64,000 nt of DNA from Mogibacterium sp. (lineage in GTDB: Bacteria; Bacillota; Clostridia; Peptostreptococcales; Anaerovoracaceae), in the NCBI GenBank assembly GCA_017404265.1, contig JAFRCS010000016.1, forward strand, positions 159,128 through 223,127, read 5' to 3'. Within the stretch, counting starts at the first letter, position 1. Each line of letters begins with the position of its first letter. The translations under genes and the position numbers were made by a program. The notes beneath the pieces were generated by a model. It did no database searches, was not told the origin of the DNA, and saw nothing but the letters and a program-made list of their open reading frames with translations. This document shows, one piece after another, positions 1 through 9,170 of the stretch.

Positions 1-2596
1 ACTCCTGAAGCGACTTGAAGATACCGAGTGAACGCGCGGGGGTAGGATCTCTGAACGAGAGAGCGTGGACACTGCCCGTGCGGCCCGCATTCATGGATGT
101 CCCGTAAGCACCGCCCTGTACTCTGACTGTGTTCCAGAGGTACGACAGGGAGATGATGTTGGAAGCGACCTGCATGCTGCCGTTCATCCTGTGCCCGTCT
201 TCGTTCATGTCATACGCGGTGACAGCAAATGAGACAGCGGCAGGGAGGTCGATGCCCATCCTGCGCGGAAGCGTAGATTCATAATGAGCCTTTTCAGGCA
301 TCTTCTCACCCTCAGGCAGCATCTCTGCAAAACGCGAGACATCGGCGTATTCCGTGGCCGTTACGCTTATGATCGCATTCTGCCTGTTGATACTCTTTTT
401 GATCACATCCTTCGCGAAAGAGGTGAAGGCTTCAAGGTCTTCATCCGACGCTCCGCTCATGCCATGCATGTACTGCATGAAACTGCAGCCGTTAACTGCC
501 TCGGCGGCAGCGTCTCTTGCCGACCAGTGCGATCTGGCCTCGGCCATGGCAAGCTTATGACCCTGTCCGACAGCGGATCTCTTGGAATCTTCATCTATCT
601 GAGTGATGAGCTCGCGCATCATGGTTTTGTCATCAAACTTTGTGCGGGTCAATATCTCGATCATGAGGTCTTCCGCATACGGAAGCTTGTCCTCAAGCAC
701 GGAAGCCCGGACTCTTATGCAAGGAGTGCACGATTCCCTGTCGTCATCCTTCGCGAGTATATCGAGTCCGAATGACATCGCTCCGACATACATGCGTATC
801 TCATTCTGAAGAGCGAGCACGCTGAAGTTTTCAGTCGGCAGATCCTTATAGAATTCCGTGATCAGCGCAGCAGCCGGCAGATCTTTCTGCGGAAGCTGCG
901 TGATAGGGAAGTACGCGTTTATATACACTATGCCGTTTGAGGCGACAGGGTGGAAAACGACCTTTGTGCCGCATGCGTCTTTTATTTCAGTCGTGATCAG
1001 TTTTGGCAGCGGATCGATGTCCGCGAGATCAAGCTGAGGTATGGTCGCGAGAGCTTCCTCGCTGTCTTCACTCTGCTGCCATTTGAGCAGTTTGCTGTTT
1101 AGACTTTCCAGATCTTCTTTTTCCGCGTCACTCATCGCGTCGACGGCCGCCTTGACTCTTGCTGCTTCTTCTGCAGCTTCTTTAGCGCCGTATTCACTGC
1201 TTGGGACAAGTATGAGTCTGGACAGACCGGATGTGCTGCCAAGGACTTCCATGGCAAGAGTTTCCATACTGTCGTTATCGATCATGGCGCGCACGTTTGC
1301 GATCGCTTCATCCGTAGTCAGGTACATCGCCGGGTCGCCGTCGTAGAGCCATGAGGAGAACAAAGCCATCGCTCTGTAGAGCGCCTGAGGCTCCGGGTAC
1401 TGTCTGAACCTGAAGTCCGTCTGGTTTACGGACGCCTCCAGGTCTCTCTTAGGGAAACCCTCGCCGGTAATTTTCTTTATGGTCTCCTCAACTATGGCGA
1501 GCAGCCTGTCCGCTATGCCGTCAAGCAAGGCCGTATCCGCCTTGCTTCCGTCCTCCGCAGTGATGCCGCGGAATATCATTACCAGATACGGCTGCGCTAT
1601 ACCGTCGGAAATATAGATCTCCATGTCCTCAGCGAGGCCGGATGAAAGGACCGCGCGCTTAAGAGGCGACTCGTTGGAATCTGCAATCTGTTCGAGTATC
1701 ACGCTGAGAGCCAGCATCTTGTCTCTGTCTTCCCAGCTGCCTATTATCTTGCCGAAGCATATCATAGGCTTGTCATCCTCGCTGCTCACGGCATAGTCTA
1801 TGGTGCGCTCGGACCTGACAGGGATCTGCGGGACAAACTCCGGCAGATCTTCGCGCCTGCCGTAGCCCGCGAGATAAGATTCGATCATCTCAAGCGTCTT
1901 ATCGATAGGCACGTCACCGTCCAGATAGAAGTAAGAATTGGACGGGTGATAAAACCTCTTATATCTCTCTATGAATGACTCATAGCTCAGCTCCGGGATC
2001 TCATCCGGATCTCCGCCGGAATTGTATCCATAGCAGTATTCAGGGAAGAGCAGTTTGCTTATGTGGCGATCCGCGATCGAATCCACTTCAGACATGGAAC
2101 CCTTCATCTCGTTGAAGACTACGCCTTTGAATACAGGCTCGCCCTCGGTCGTATCGATATGCCAGCCCTCCTGATAGAATATGTTCGGATCATGCAGGAT
2201 GTTTGGTCTGAACACAGCATCGAGATAGACCCCCATCAGATTGAGGTAGTCCTGCTCTATGCGGCTGGATACCGGATAAAGTGTTTTGTCAGGAAAAGTC
2301 ATGGCGTTCAGGAATGTGTTCATCGAGGTCTTCAGGAGCTCGACGAAAGGCTCCTTGACCGGATAGTTCTCGGAGCCGCAAAGGACGGAGTGCTCAAGTA
2401 TATGGAACACGCCGGTGCTGTCCTCCGGGATGGTCCTGAAGCCAACGGAGAAGAGCTTGTTTTCATCGCCGTTGTCGGTCCACGCGAGCTTCGCGCCGGT
2501 CACGTCGTGCTCCATCTCGACCAGCCTGCCGCCGATATCTTTTATTTCACGTATATTGGTCACGGTAAAGCCGTGAAGATTGTCGTTGATGTTCAT
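1..2596 (-). CDS. M16C-family zinc metallopeptidase (PreP-like), 3' end outside window
   Basis: The reading frame is open from ATG 2596 to the left edge, giving 865 codons. Members of this presequence-protease-like family are about 970 residues, so roughly 100 C-terminal residues are missing here. The inverted zinc motif HILEH lies at residues 65-69, inside the family block VFHILEHSVLCGS, followed by a KEPFVELLK-type segment. The last visible residues (SFRDP.....LGIFKSL) match the C-terminal half of M16C peptidases. AAAGG sits about 7 bases before the ATG. The family folds into a two-halved clamshell that degrades oligopeptides; a cytoplasmic peptide-clearance role is inferred. It is divergent from the HerA-like gene, with 150 bases between the two starts. 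Confidence 0.9.
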   Translation of the reverse strand, partial: MNINDNLHGFTVTNIREIKDIGGRLVEMEHDVTGAKLAWTDNGDENKLFSVGFRTIPEDSTGVFHILEHSVLCGSENYPVKEPFVELLKTSMNTFLNAMTFPDKTLYPVSSRIEQDYLNLMGVYLDAVFRPNILHDPNIFYQEGWHIDTTEGEPVFKGVVFNEMKGSMSEVDSIADRHISKLLFPEYCYGYNSGGDPDEIPELSYESFIERYKRFYHPSNSYFYLDGDVPIDKTLEMIESYLAGYGRREDLPEFVPQIPVRSERTIDYAVSSEDDKPMICFGKIIGSWEDRDKMLALSVILEQIADSNESPLKRAVLSSGLAEDMEIYISDGIAQPYLVMIFRGITAEDGSKADTALLDGIADRLLAIVEETIKKITGEGFPKRDLEASVNQTDFRFRQYPEPQALYRAMALFSSWLYDGDPAMYLTTDEAIANVRAMIDNDSMETLAMEVLGSTSGLSRLILVPSSEYGAKEAAEEAARVKAAVDAMSDAEKEDLESLNSKLLKWQQSEDSEEALATIPQLDLADIDPLPKLITTEIKDACGTKVVFHPVASNGIVYINAYFPITQLPQKDLPAAALITEFYKDLPTENFSVLALQNEIRMYVGAMSFGLDILAKDDDRESCTPCIRVRASVLEDKLPYAEDLMIEILTRTKFDDKTMMRELITQIDEDSKRSAVGQGHKLAMAEARSHWSARDAAAEAVNGCSFMQYMHGMSGASDEDLEAFTSFAKDVIKKSINRQNAIISVTATEYADVSRFAEMLPEGEKMPEKAHYESTLPRRMGIDLPAAVSFAVTAYDMNEDGHRMNGSMQVASNIISLSYLWNTVRVQGGAYGTSMNAGRTGSVHALSFRDPTPARSLGIFKSLQE

Positions 2597-2680
2597 GTGA
2601 TAGCCTTTCTGTGTGCAAAGGTTGACCACACAATAATATAACAATGCTGCAAACAATGAAAGACTGAAAGGGCGCGCATA

Positions 2681-2689
2681 TGGTATACT
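2681..2689 (+). promoter_or_regulatory. extended -10 element (TGGTATACT)
   Basis: TG-G-TATACT lies 58 bases before the HerA-like ATG. No convincing -35 is present, as expected for extended -10 promoters. It is the only good sigma-A element in the 150-base divergent region. Confidence 0.45.
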
Positions 2690-2746
2690 TTACGGGTAAA
2701 AGAATTTGGGATGATGCCTTAATTTGAAAGACAAGGAGATGTTCAA

Positions 2747-4432
2747 ATGGTAGATAACGGAATGATCTATTTTGCCAGGAAAGGCAACGGAGAAACGCTG
2801 AGCGACAAGATATGCATGCGTCCTGACAAGGCCAACAGACACGGCTTCATCTGCGGCGCCACGGGTACAGGAAAATCCGTGACTTTGAAGGTGCTGGCTG
2901 AGAGTTTTTCGCAGATAGGAGTACCTGTATTCATGTCCGACGTCAAGGGCGACATGGCGGGCATAGCAGTGCCGGGGGATGATAACGAAGGCATGCAGAA
3001 GAGACTCGACCGCTTCGAGATCCGCGACAGCTTCCGGTTCCGCGGATTCCCGGTCTCTATATTCGATATTTATTCGGAAAAGGGAACGCCACTCCGTACG
3101 ACAGTATCGGAGATGGGACCGTTGCTCTTCAGCCAGGTGCTTGATTTAAATGATACACAGACAGAACTGATGCAGGTCATCTTCAAGATCGCGGACGACC
3201 TCGGACTGGTCCTGACCGACACAAAGGATATGAAGGCTACGCTGCAGTACTGCGCAGACCATTCTGATGATTTCAAGATGGATTACGGCCTGATCCCTCA
3301 GCAGTCGACTTCAGCCATCATCAGAGCCATCGTAGCGCTTGAGTCGGAGGGCGCGGATACGTTCTTCGGCGAGCCGGCGATAGATATCAGGGACTTCTTC
3401 CTGACTGCTCCTGACGGACGCGGCATCATCAATATACTCGACGCTGAGACTCTGATCAACAAGCCGAGGCTGTATTCGGCATTCATGCTCTACCTTCTGT
3501 CAGAACTCTTCGAGGTTCTGCCAGAGGTGGGCGATCCTGAGAAGCCAAAGATGGTGTTCTTCTTTGATGAAGCGCATCTGCTTTTCAAGAACGCGTCAAA
3601 AAGCCTGCTTGAGAAGATAGAACAGGTAGTGAAACTCATCAGATCAAAGGGCGTCTCGATATTCTTCGTGACCCAGAGTCCGGGAGACATTCCGGGCGCT
3701 GTGATGTCCCAGCTCGGCAACAAGATAGAGCACGGACTGCACGCTTACACGCCGGCTGAGCAGAAGGCCCTGCAGGCTGCGTCTGACGCTTTCAGGGAAA
3801 ATCCGGCATTCAATACAAAAGAACTGATGCAGAATCTGGGCACGGGCGAAGCCGTGGTATCGACGCTTGATGAGAACGGCGCGCCGTCAATGGCGGAGTA
3901 CGCGTTTGTTCTTCCGCCTGAAAGCCGCATGGGAGCTCTTACAGATGAGGAGAGAAGGAACGCTGTAGATTATTCGCCGCTAAACAATAAATATCTCAAC
4001 ATGGTGGACAACGTTTCAGCCTATGAAGTCATCACGGGCCGGGTACCGGGAACTGCCGCCGCGGCCGAGTCCACCGTTACCGCGCCGGACGGCCAGGTAT
4101 ACGGCAACACTTCCGGTATCCCTGAACCGGAACCGGCAGTACAGCCGGAGATCAGCTATGATGTGGAAACACAGCCGGCAGTACAGCCTAAGGTGAAACC
4201 TGCGGCCAAAGCTGAGGATGATGGAAAATCGACCATAGGAGAGATCGCAGACAACTATCTGGGCAAGTCCGGTACAAAGCAGGTCATAAGATCGACCGGC
4301 AGCACCATAGGCAGAGAGATAGGAAAGACCATAGGCGAGGCAGTGCTTGGCAAGAAGGGCAGAACCATAGGCGGCAATATAGGATCGGCCATCGGCCGCA
4401 ACCTGCTGGGTACGCTTACCGGCAAGAAGTAA
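2747..4432 (+). CDS. HerA/YjgR-like ATPase (DUF853 family)
   Basis: A 561-residue protein of the HerA-FtsK superfamily. Walker A is GATGTGKS at residues 37-44 and Walker B is MVFFFDEAH near residue 270, followed by a sensor region SIFFVTQSPGDIP. The start has AAGGAG about 10 bases upstream. The last 60 residues are a low-complexity tail rich in repeated IG and GK steps (TIGREIGKTIGEAVLG), typical of YjgR proteins. A linker rich in Pro, Glu and Ala precedes it. DUF853 proteins are predicted DNA- or protein-translocating ATPases; the substrate is not established. It stands alone, with its own promoter and 52 bases before the next gene. Confidence 0.88.
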   Translation: MVDNGMIYFARKGNGETLSDKICMRPDKANRHGFICGATGTGKSVTLKVLAESFSQIGVPVFMSDVKGDMAGIAVPGDDNEGMQKRLDRFEIRDSFRFRGFPVSIFDIYSEKGTPLRTTVSEMGPLLFSQVLDLNDTQTELMQVIFKIADDLGLVLTDTKDMKATLQYCADHSDDFKMDYGLIPQQSTSAIIRAIVALESEGADTFFGEPAIDIRDFFLTAPDGRGIINILDAETLINKPRLYSAFMLYLLSELFEVLPEVGDPEKPKMVFFFDEAHLLFKNASKSLLEKIEQVVKLIRSKGVSIFFVTQSPGDIPGAVMSQLGNKIEHGLHAYTPAEQKALQAASDAFRENPAFNTKELMQNLGTGEAVVSTLDENGAPSMAEYAFVLPPESRMGALTDEERRNAVDYSPLNNKYLNMVDNVSAYEVITGRVPGTAAAAESTVTAPDGQVYGNTSGIPEPEPAVQPEISYDVETQPAVQPKVKPAAKAEDDGKSTIGEIADNYLGKSGTKQVIRSTGSTIGREIGKTIGEAVLGKKGRTIGGNIGSAIGRNLLGTLTGKK

Positions 4433-4484
4433 AGTTGCGTACGGAACGGACTGTTACCGAAAGCAGAAAAAGAAAGGGTATGAT

Positions 4485-4973
4485 ATGGCACTTACAAAAG
4501 AAGAAGTGGTAAAGATCCTTGATGACAGCAAGATCAAATATGAGATAGTGGAGCACAAGCCTGTCTACACAATAGACGAGATGCTCGAGTGCGGACTGCC
4601 GCATCCGGAGCAGATAGCCAAAAACCTCTTCGTGCGTGATGACAAAAAGCGCAAGTACTATCTCATCACATGCCTTGAAGACAAGAAGGTGAACCTTAAG
4701 GAGTTCCGCAAGGAGCACGAAACGCGACCGTTGACGTTTGCCTCTGAAGAAGATCTCCTGGACAAGATGGGTCTCACACGAGGAGCGGTCACTCCTCTTG
4801 GCATACTCGCAAACGAGGACAGGGACGTCATTGTCTATATCGACAAGGACTTCGAGAACAAGCTGATGGGCATACATCCTTGTGACAACACCGCAACGGT
4901 GTACATAAACACGCGCGATGTCGTAAAGCTGATAAAAAGGCACGGGAACGAGCTTCATTTCGTGAAAATGTAA
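4485..4973 (+). CDS. YbaK/ProX-type aminoacyl-tRNA deacylase
   Basis: A 162-residue single YbaK/EbsC domain. The family fingerprints are KNLFVRDDKKRKYYLITC with the editing-site lysine, then LTFASEEDLLDKMGLTRGAVTPLG, and the C-terminal HPCDNTATVYI. The order and wording fit the free-standing ProX/PrdX group, which hydrolyses mischarged Ala-tRNA(Pro) or related errors in trans. Substrate specificity cannot be read from the sequence. AAAGGG lies upstream of the ATG. It may be cotranscribed with the HerA-like gene; the hairpin at 5058-5079 lies about 85 bases after its stop. Confidence 0.85.
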   Translation: MALTKEEVVKILDDSKIKYEIVEHKPVYTIDEMLECGLPHPEQIAKNLFVRDDKKRKYYLITCLEDKKVNLKEFRKEHETRPLTFASEEDLLDKMGLTRGAVTPLGILANEDRDVIVYIDKDFENKLMGIHPCDNTATVYINTRDVVKLIKRHGNELHFVKM

Positions 4974-5007
4974 GTTTGTATACAATTATACAAATCGTTC
5001 AGAATTG

Positions 5008-5037
5008 TGGACAACCCTTCGGAGCTTTTGGTAAAAT
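5008..5037 (+). promoter_or_regulatory. sigma-A promoter for the alanine symporter
   Basis: TGGACA (-35), an 18-base spacer and TAAAAT (-10). The predicted start, near 5044, leaves a leader of about 92 bases that contains the hairpin at 5058-5079. Confidence 0.5.
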
Positions 5038-5057
5038 ACACCCAACCAATCAAGCCG

Positions 5058-5089
5058 GGCTGCCGGTAAAACGGCAGCCTGCTTTTATT
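5058..5089 (+). terminator. GC-rich hairpin with T-rich tail, terminator or leader attenuator
   Basis: The stem GGCTGCCG/CGGCAGCC with a 6-base loop is followed by TGCTTTTATT. It can end the upstream operon, but it also lies downstream of the promoter at 5008-5037, so it may act inside the symporter leader. Confidence 0.6.
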
Positions 5090-5135
5090 CAACCATTGTC
5101 AAAGGTAAAAAGGGAATAATCAAAAGGAGATTCAT

Positions 5136-6560
5136 ATGAGTGGTTTTGTTAGTTTCATGAACAACATCCTGTATCAGCCTTACATTGTCCCGCTGTTCCT
5201 GATCGCGGTAGGCATCTACTTCACGATCAGAACAAAGGGCGTACAGATCCGCATGTTCGGAGAGATGTTCAGAGTTGTAACCGAGAAGCCGTCTGATGAC
5301 AAGAGTATCTCGTCATTCGGAGCTCTGATGGTTTCGACAGCATCCCGTGTAGGTACAGGAAACATCATCGGCGTTTGTACGGCGATCGTCCTTGGAGGCC
5401 CGGGAGCCATTTTCTGGATGTGGATCACGGCCATCTTCGGAGGCGCCAACGCATTCATCGAGTCCACGCTGGCTCAGATCTATAAGAAGAAAGCTGACGA
5501 CGGCACATACTACGGCGGGCCATCGTACTACATGCAGAACGCTCTCGGCCAGAGGTGGCTCGGCGTACTGTTCTCGGTCCTCATTATTTTCACATATGCT
5601 GTAGGATACAACATGCTTGCGGCATTCAACCTTCAGTCGACATTCGCAGCGTTCAGTTTCTATGACGTAAATACGTCACCTAAGGTGATCGGACTCATCC
5701 TTGCGGTTCTGTTCGCGATCATCATCCTGGGCGGCGCCAAGAAACTGACAAAGGTAACGGGATTCCTCGTACCTATAATGGGAATCATCTACGTTCTGAT
5801 GTCGCTGGTCGTTCTCGTAATGAACGCGAAGAACATCGGCACCATGTTCGGAATGATCTTCAGCAGCGCATTTGATTTCGAGGCTATTTTCGGAGGATTC
5901 GTGGGATCCTGCATCATGTGGGGACTCAAGAGAGGACTCTACTCCAATGAGGCAGGTATGGGTTCTGCTCCGAACGCCGCCGCGAAGGCTGACGTTGCTC
6001 ACCCTGTTAAGCAGGGACTCGTTCAGACACTGTCCGTATTCATCGATACACTGCTGATCTGCTCTGCCACAGCGTTCATGTGCCTGTCCACAGTCGGCGT
6101 CAACCCAATAGATTTCCAGACTGAAAGCGGCGCTGACGCTGCCGGATATGTACAGACATGCCTGCACACAACACTTGGCAGCTTCGGACCTATCTTCATC
6201 GCGATATCGATGTCACTGTTTGCGTTTACAACACTTATTGGTAACTACTCATACTGCGAAGGATGCTTTGCATTCATCCTCAAGAGAGATATGACCAAGA
6301 CAGAGGTCACTATCTTCAGAGTGATCGCGATAGTCCTCGTATTCGTAGGCGCAACGCTCAGCGCAGGCCTCGTATGGGATACAGCCGACATGTTCCAGGG
6401 ACTCATGGTAGTCTGCAACATCCCTACGATAGCTATCCTCGGCGGTGTTGCCGTCAAGGCTCTCGACGACTATACAAAGCAGAAGAAACAGGGACTTGCC
6501 CCGCACTTCAAGGCTGCTGATATCGGTCTGTCGGAAGACAAGGTGGACTGCTGGAAGTAA
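5136..6560 (+). CDS. sodium:alanine symporter, AGCS family
   Basis: A 474-residue membrane protein with about 10-11 hydrophobic segments. The AGCS signature GGPGAIFWMWITA follows a GTGNIIGVCTA segment near residue 75, and YSNEAGMGSAPNAAA lies near residue 270. These are diagnostic of Na+- or H+-coupled alanine/glycine carriers (AlsT/AgcS). It imports small neutral amino acids across the cytoplasmic membrane. AAAAGGAGA precedes the ATG. It is monocistronic, with a promoter upstream and a strong terminator directly after. Confidence 0.93.
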   Translation: MSGFVSFMNNILYQPYIVPLFLIAVGIYFTIRTKGVQIRMFGEMFRVVTEKPSDDKSISSFGALMVSTASRVGTGNIIGVCTAIVLGGPGAIFWMWITAIFGGANAFIESTLAQIYKKKADDGTYYGGPSYYMQNALGQRWLGVLFSVLIIFTYAVGYNMLAAFNLQSTFAAFSFYDVNTSPKVIGLILAVLFAIIILGGAKKLTKVTGFLVPIMGIIYVLMSLVVLVMNAKNIGTMFGMIFSSAFDFEAIFGGFVGSCIMWGLKRGLYSNEAGMGSAPNAAAKADVAHPVKQGLVQTLSVFIDTLLICSATAFMCLSTVGVNPIDFQTESGADAAGYVQTCLHTTLGSFGPIFIAISMSLFAFTTLIGNYSYCEGCFAFILKRDMTKTEVTIFRVIAIVLVFVGATLSAGLVWDTADMFQGLMVVCNIPTIAILGGVAVKALDDYTKQKKQGLAPHFKAADIGLSEDKVDCWK

Positions 6561-6587
6561 AGCGGATAATCAATTCATGAACAACTT

Positions 6588-6619
6588 AAAGAGGCTGCCC
6601 ATATGGGCGGCCTCTTTTA
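6588..6619 (+). terminator. intrinsic terminator after the alanine symporter
   Basis: AAAGAGGCTGCCC pairs with GGGCGGCCTCTTT across an ATAT loop, with one G-T wobble, and is followed by further T. The A-rich 5' arm could let it work in both directions. Confidence 0.85.
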
Positions 6620-6650
6620 CATTGTCAACATATATAGGATCTGTGTTTTG

Positions 6651-6659
6651 TGGTAATAT
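6651..6659 (+). promoter_or_regulatory. extended -10 element (TGGTAATAT)
   Basis: TG-G-TAATAT lies 63 bases before the histidine kinase ATG and just after the terminator of the previous gene. No clear -35 is visible. Confidence 0.4.
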
Positions 6660-6721
6660 TATTATGTATTACTATGACCGCTTAAGGTCGTGAAAAGGCA
6701 AACGGACGGGAGGGATATGAA

Positions 6722-8599
6722 ATGACGTATTCCATCATCGGGATACTTGCAGCGATCATCCTGCTTATCATAAACAGGGATGTCCTTTGGGCCTCTGACG
6801 GCAAGACCCTTTCAAAAACTGAAAAGAATTACCGCCGTTTTCTCCGGGGAATAATGGCGTATCTTATAACGGATATGCTCTGGGGCATACTGGATGCGAA
6901 TCACCTTATCACAGCCAATATCATTAATACCTCTATACACTTCATTGCGATGGCAGCGGCTGTCATGCTATGGACACGTTATGTGATCTCATATCTGGAA
7001 AAGAAGAATCTCTTTGGCAGCATTCTTTACTATTCAGGGAGTATCTTTCTTGGACTGGTAATACTGGCAGTGATTGTGAACATCTTCAGGCCTGTGATCT
7101 TCAGCTTTGACGAGAATGGTACATATTCAGCAGGCATAGCGAGATATCTGATACTGGCTGTACAAATAGTGTTGTTCTTGCTGACTTCCGTTTATACCCT
7201 CAACATAACCACGAAGACAGAAGGCAAGGAAAAACGCAGGCATATGACCATAGGCCTGTTTGGTGTCGCTATGACTGCCTTCATACTGGTGCAGGTATTC
7301 TATCCGCTGCTTCCTTTCTATGCCATGGGCTACATGCTTGGCACCTGTGTACTGCACAGCTTTGTAGTAGAGGATGAAAAAGACGAATATCAAAAGGCGC
7401 TTGCAGAGGCGCTGGAAGAAGCGGAGCGTGCCAACATGGCCAAGACTGCGTTCCTCTCAAACATGAGCCACGAAATACGTACACCGATGAATGCCATAAT
7501 CGGTCTGAACAAGATAGCGATGGAGGATCCGACGGTAAGTGGAACTGTCAGGGAGCATCTTAAAAAGGTGGATGGCTCTGCGCAGCACCTGCTGAATATC
7601 ATAAACGACATACTTGACATGAGCCGCATCGAATCCGGGCGTATCGCGATCAAAAACGAAGAGTTCCCGTTCGCGAGAGAGATCGAACAGGTGAATTCCA
7701 TGATCGGCAGCCAGTGCAAAGAAAAGGGGCTGGATTACGAGTTCCGCGTCATCGGCAAAACGGATGACTACTATGTAGGCGACGGCATGAGGATCAGGCA
7801 GATCGTTATAAATCTGCTTGGAAACGCCGTTAAGTTTACCCCTAAGGGAGGGAAGGTAAGCTTTGTGATAGAAGAGGGACCACGTTCTGACGAAGAGGCG
7901 GAACTCAGGTTTGTTGTCAGCGATACGGGCATAGGCATGAGCGAAGAATTCCTGCCGCAGCTGTTTGACGCGTTCAGCCAGGAAGACTCCTCATCAACTA
8001 ATATCTACGGAAGCAGCGGCCTGGGGATGGCGATCACCAAAAGGATGGTCGAACTCATGGGCGGCAGCATAGAGGTCGAAAGCGTTAAAGGCGAAGGGAG
8101 CACATTTACCGTAACACTCACTCTCGGTTTGTCGGACAGGAGAGACAACGCGGCAGATCGTTCCGCAGAAGCCTCTGAAGAGAATACAGCCGGTCTCGGC
8201 GGCCGCCGCATACTGCTTGCTGAAGACGTTGTTATAAACGCTGAGATCATAAAAATGGTACTGACACAGGCGGAGATAAAGGTAGACCACGCTGAAAACG
8301 GCAGGATCGCCACAGAGATGTTCAGAGACCACGATGAGTGGTATTACGACGCGATACTCATGGACATGAGGATGCCTGAAATGGACGGCCTTGAAGCTAC
8401 GAGGACGATAAGGGCGATGGACCGTGCGGATGCCGCAAAGATCCCAATAATCGCCCTGACCGCAAACGCATTCGAAGAAGACGTGCAGCGCAGCATGGAG
8501 GCAGGTCTCAACGCTCATCTGTCAAAGCCGGTAGAACCGGAGACACTGTTCAGGACGCTTGGGGATCTCATTGAAAAATGTCAGGATCCGGAGATATAA
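6722..8599 (+). CDS. hybrid sensor histidine kinase with C-terminal receiver domain
   Basis: A 625-residue protein. Residues 1-215 hold about seven membrane segments and no obvious extracellular ligand domain. A short coiled coil (EALEEAERANMAK) leads into HisKA, with the phospho-acceptor His near residue 250 in SNMSHEIRTPMNA. HATPase_c follows, with NLLGNAVKFTPKGG, DTGIGM and GSSGLGM as N, G1 and G2 boxes. The receiver domain (about 490-620) has the acidic start LLAEDV, the phospho-acceptor Asp in ILMDMRMPEMDG, and a final K in SKPV. There is no DNA-binding output domain and no separate regulator nearby, so the partner is unknown. The 7TM sensor suggests a membrane or small-molecule signal. 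Confidence 0.92.
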   Translation: MTYSIIGILAAIILLIINRDVLWASDGKTLSKTEKNYRRFLRGIMAYLITDMLWGILDANHLITANIINTSIHFIAMAAAVMLWTRYVISYLEKKNLFGSILYYSGSIFLGLVILAVIVNIFRPVIFSFDENGTYSAGIARYLILAVQIVLFLLTSVYTLNITTKTEGKEKRRHMTIGLFGVAMTAFILVQVFYPLLPFYAMGYMLGTCVLHSFVVEDEKDEYQKALAEALEEAERANMAKTAFLSNMSHEIRTPMNAIIGLNKIAMEDPTVSGTVREHLKKVDGSAQHLLNIINDILDMSRIESGRIAIKNEEFPFAREIEQVNSMIGSQCKEKGLDYEFRVIGKTDDYYVGDGMRIRQIVINLLGNAVKFTPKGGKVSFVIEEGPRSDEEAELRFVVSDTGIGMSEEFLPQLFDAFSQEDSSSTNIYGSSGLGMAITKRMVELMGGSIEVESVKGEGSTFTVTLTLGLSDRRDNAADRSAEASEENTAGLGGRRILLAEDVVINAEIIKMVLTQAEIKVDHAENGRIATEMFRDHDEWYYDAILMDMRMPEMDGLEATRTIRAMDRADAAKIPIIALTANAFEEDVQRSMEAGLNAHLSKPVEPETLFRTLGDLIEKCQDPEI

Positions 8600-8604
8600 A
8601 GACC

Positions 8605-9156
8605 ATGACCAAAACGATCTACATAGACGGGCTTGAAGTGGAATTGACCAGAAAGCGCGTCAAGAAAATGAATATGCGTGTGAAGGCGCCGGACGGCAGG
8701 ATAGTCATCAGCGCCCCGTATATAGTGCCTGACAAAACTGTCATAGCTTTTGTCAGGAGCAAGAGGGAATGGATCGACAAGGCCGTTTACCGGACGCGCG
8801 CAAAGGCAGCAGCTCATCCGGAACCTGCTGACAGAAAAGAAAAAGAGGTCAGAAGGCGCGAACTCAAACGCCGTATAGAAGAAAGGCTGCCTGTAATCGA
8901 AGAAGCGACCGGGCTTTACTGCAATGGCTGGACTGTCCGCGACATGCATACCCGCTGGGGAAGCTGCAACACTAACACGCATCACATCAACCTCAGCCTC
9001 ATGCTGGCAACCAGAACGGATGCGGAGCTTGACTATGTCATACTCCACGAGCTGGTGCACACCGCGGTACCGAATCACGGACCGGATTTCTATGCCTTGA
9101 TGGACAGATTCATGCCGGGGTGGAAGAAGATACGTAAGGCCCTCAATTACGGTTAA
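8605..9156 (+). CDS. YgjP-type (M48/SprT-like) zinc metallopeptidase
   Basis: A 183-residue protein with the gluzincin motif HELVH at about residues 151-155 and the downstream family block NHGPDFYALMDRFMPGWK. Just before lies the conserved RWGSCNTNTHHINLSLML. This is the YgjP/DUF45 family, whose substrates are unknown; some members sit in restriction-modification loci, but nothing of that kind is here. ATG 8605 is chosen because homologues begin just before the IYIDG strand and GGAG lies 11 bases upstream. An in-frame ATG at 8578 would overlap the kinase gene by 22 bases. It is probably cotranscribed with the kinase. Confidence 0.8.
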   Translation: MTKTIYIDGLEVELTRKRVKKMNMRVKAPDGRIVISAPYIVPDKTVIAFVRSKREWIDKAVYRTRAKAAAHPEPADRKEKEVRRRELKRRIEERLPVIEEATGLYCNGWTVRDMHTRWGSCNTNTHHINLSLMLATRTDAELDYVILHELVHTAVPNHGPDFYALMDRFMPGWKKIRKALNYG

Positions 9157-9170
9157 TGGGAAAGGAATAA

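Noticed and set aside
1..2050. Plus-strand frames opposite the M16 peptidase
   Set aside because: They are opposite an open 865-codon minus-strand gene with HILEH and family motifs.
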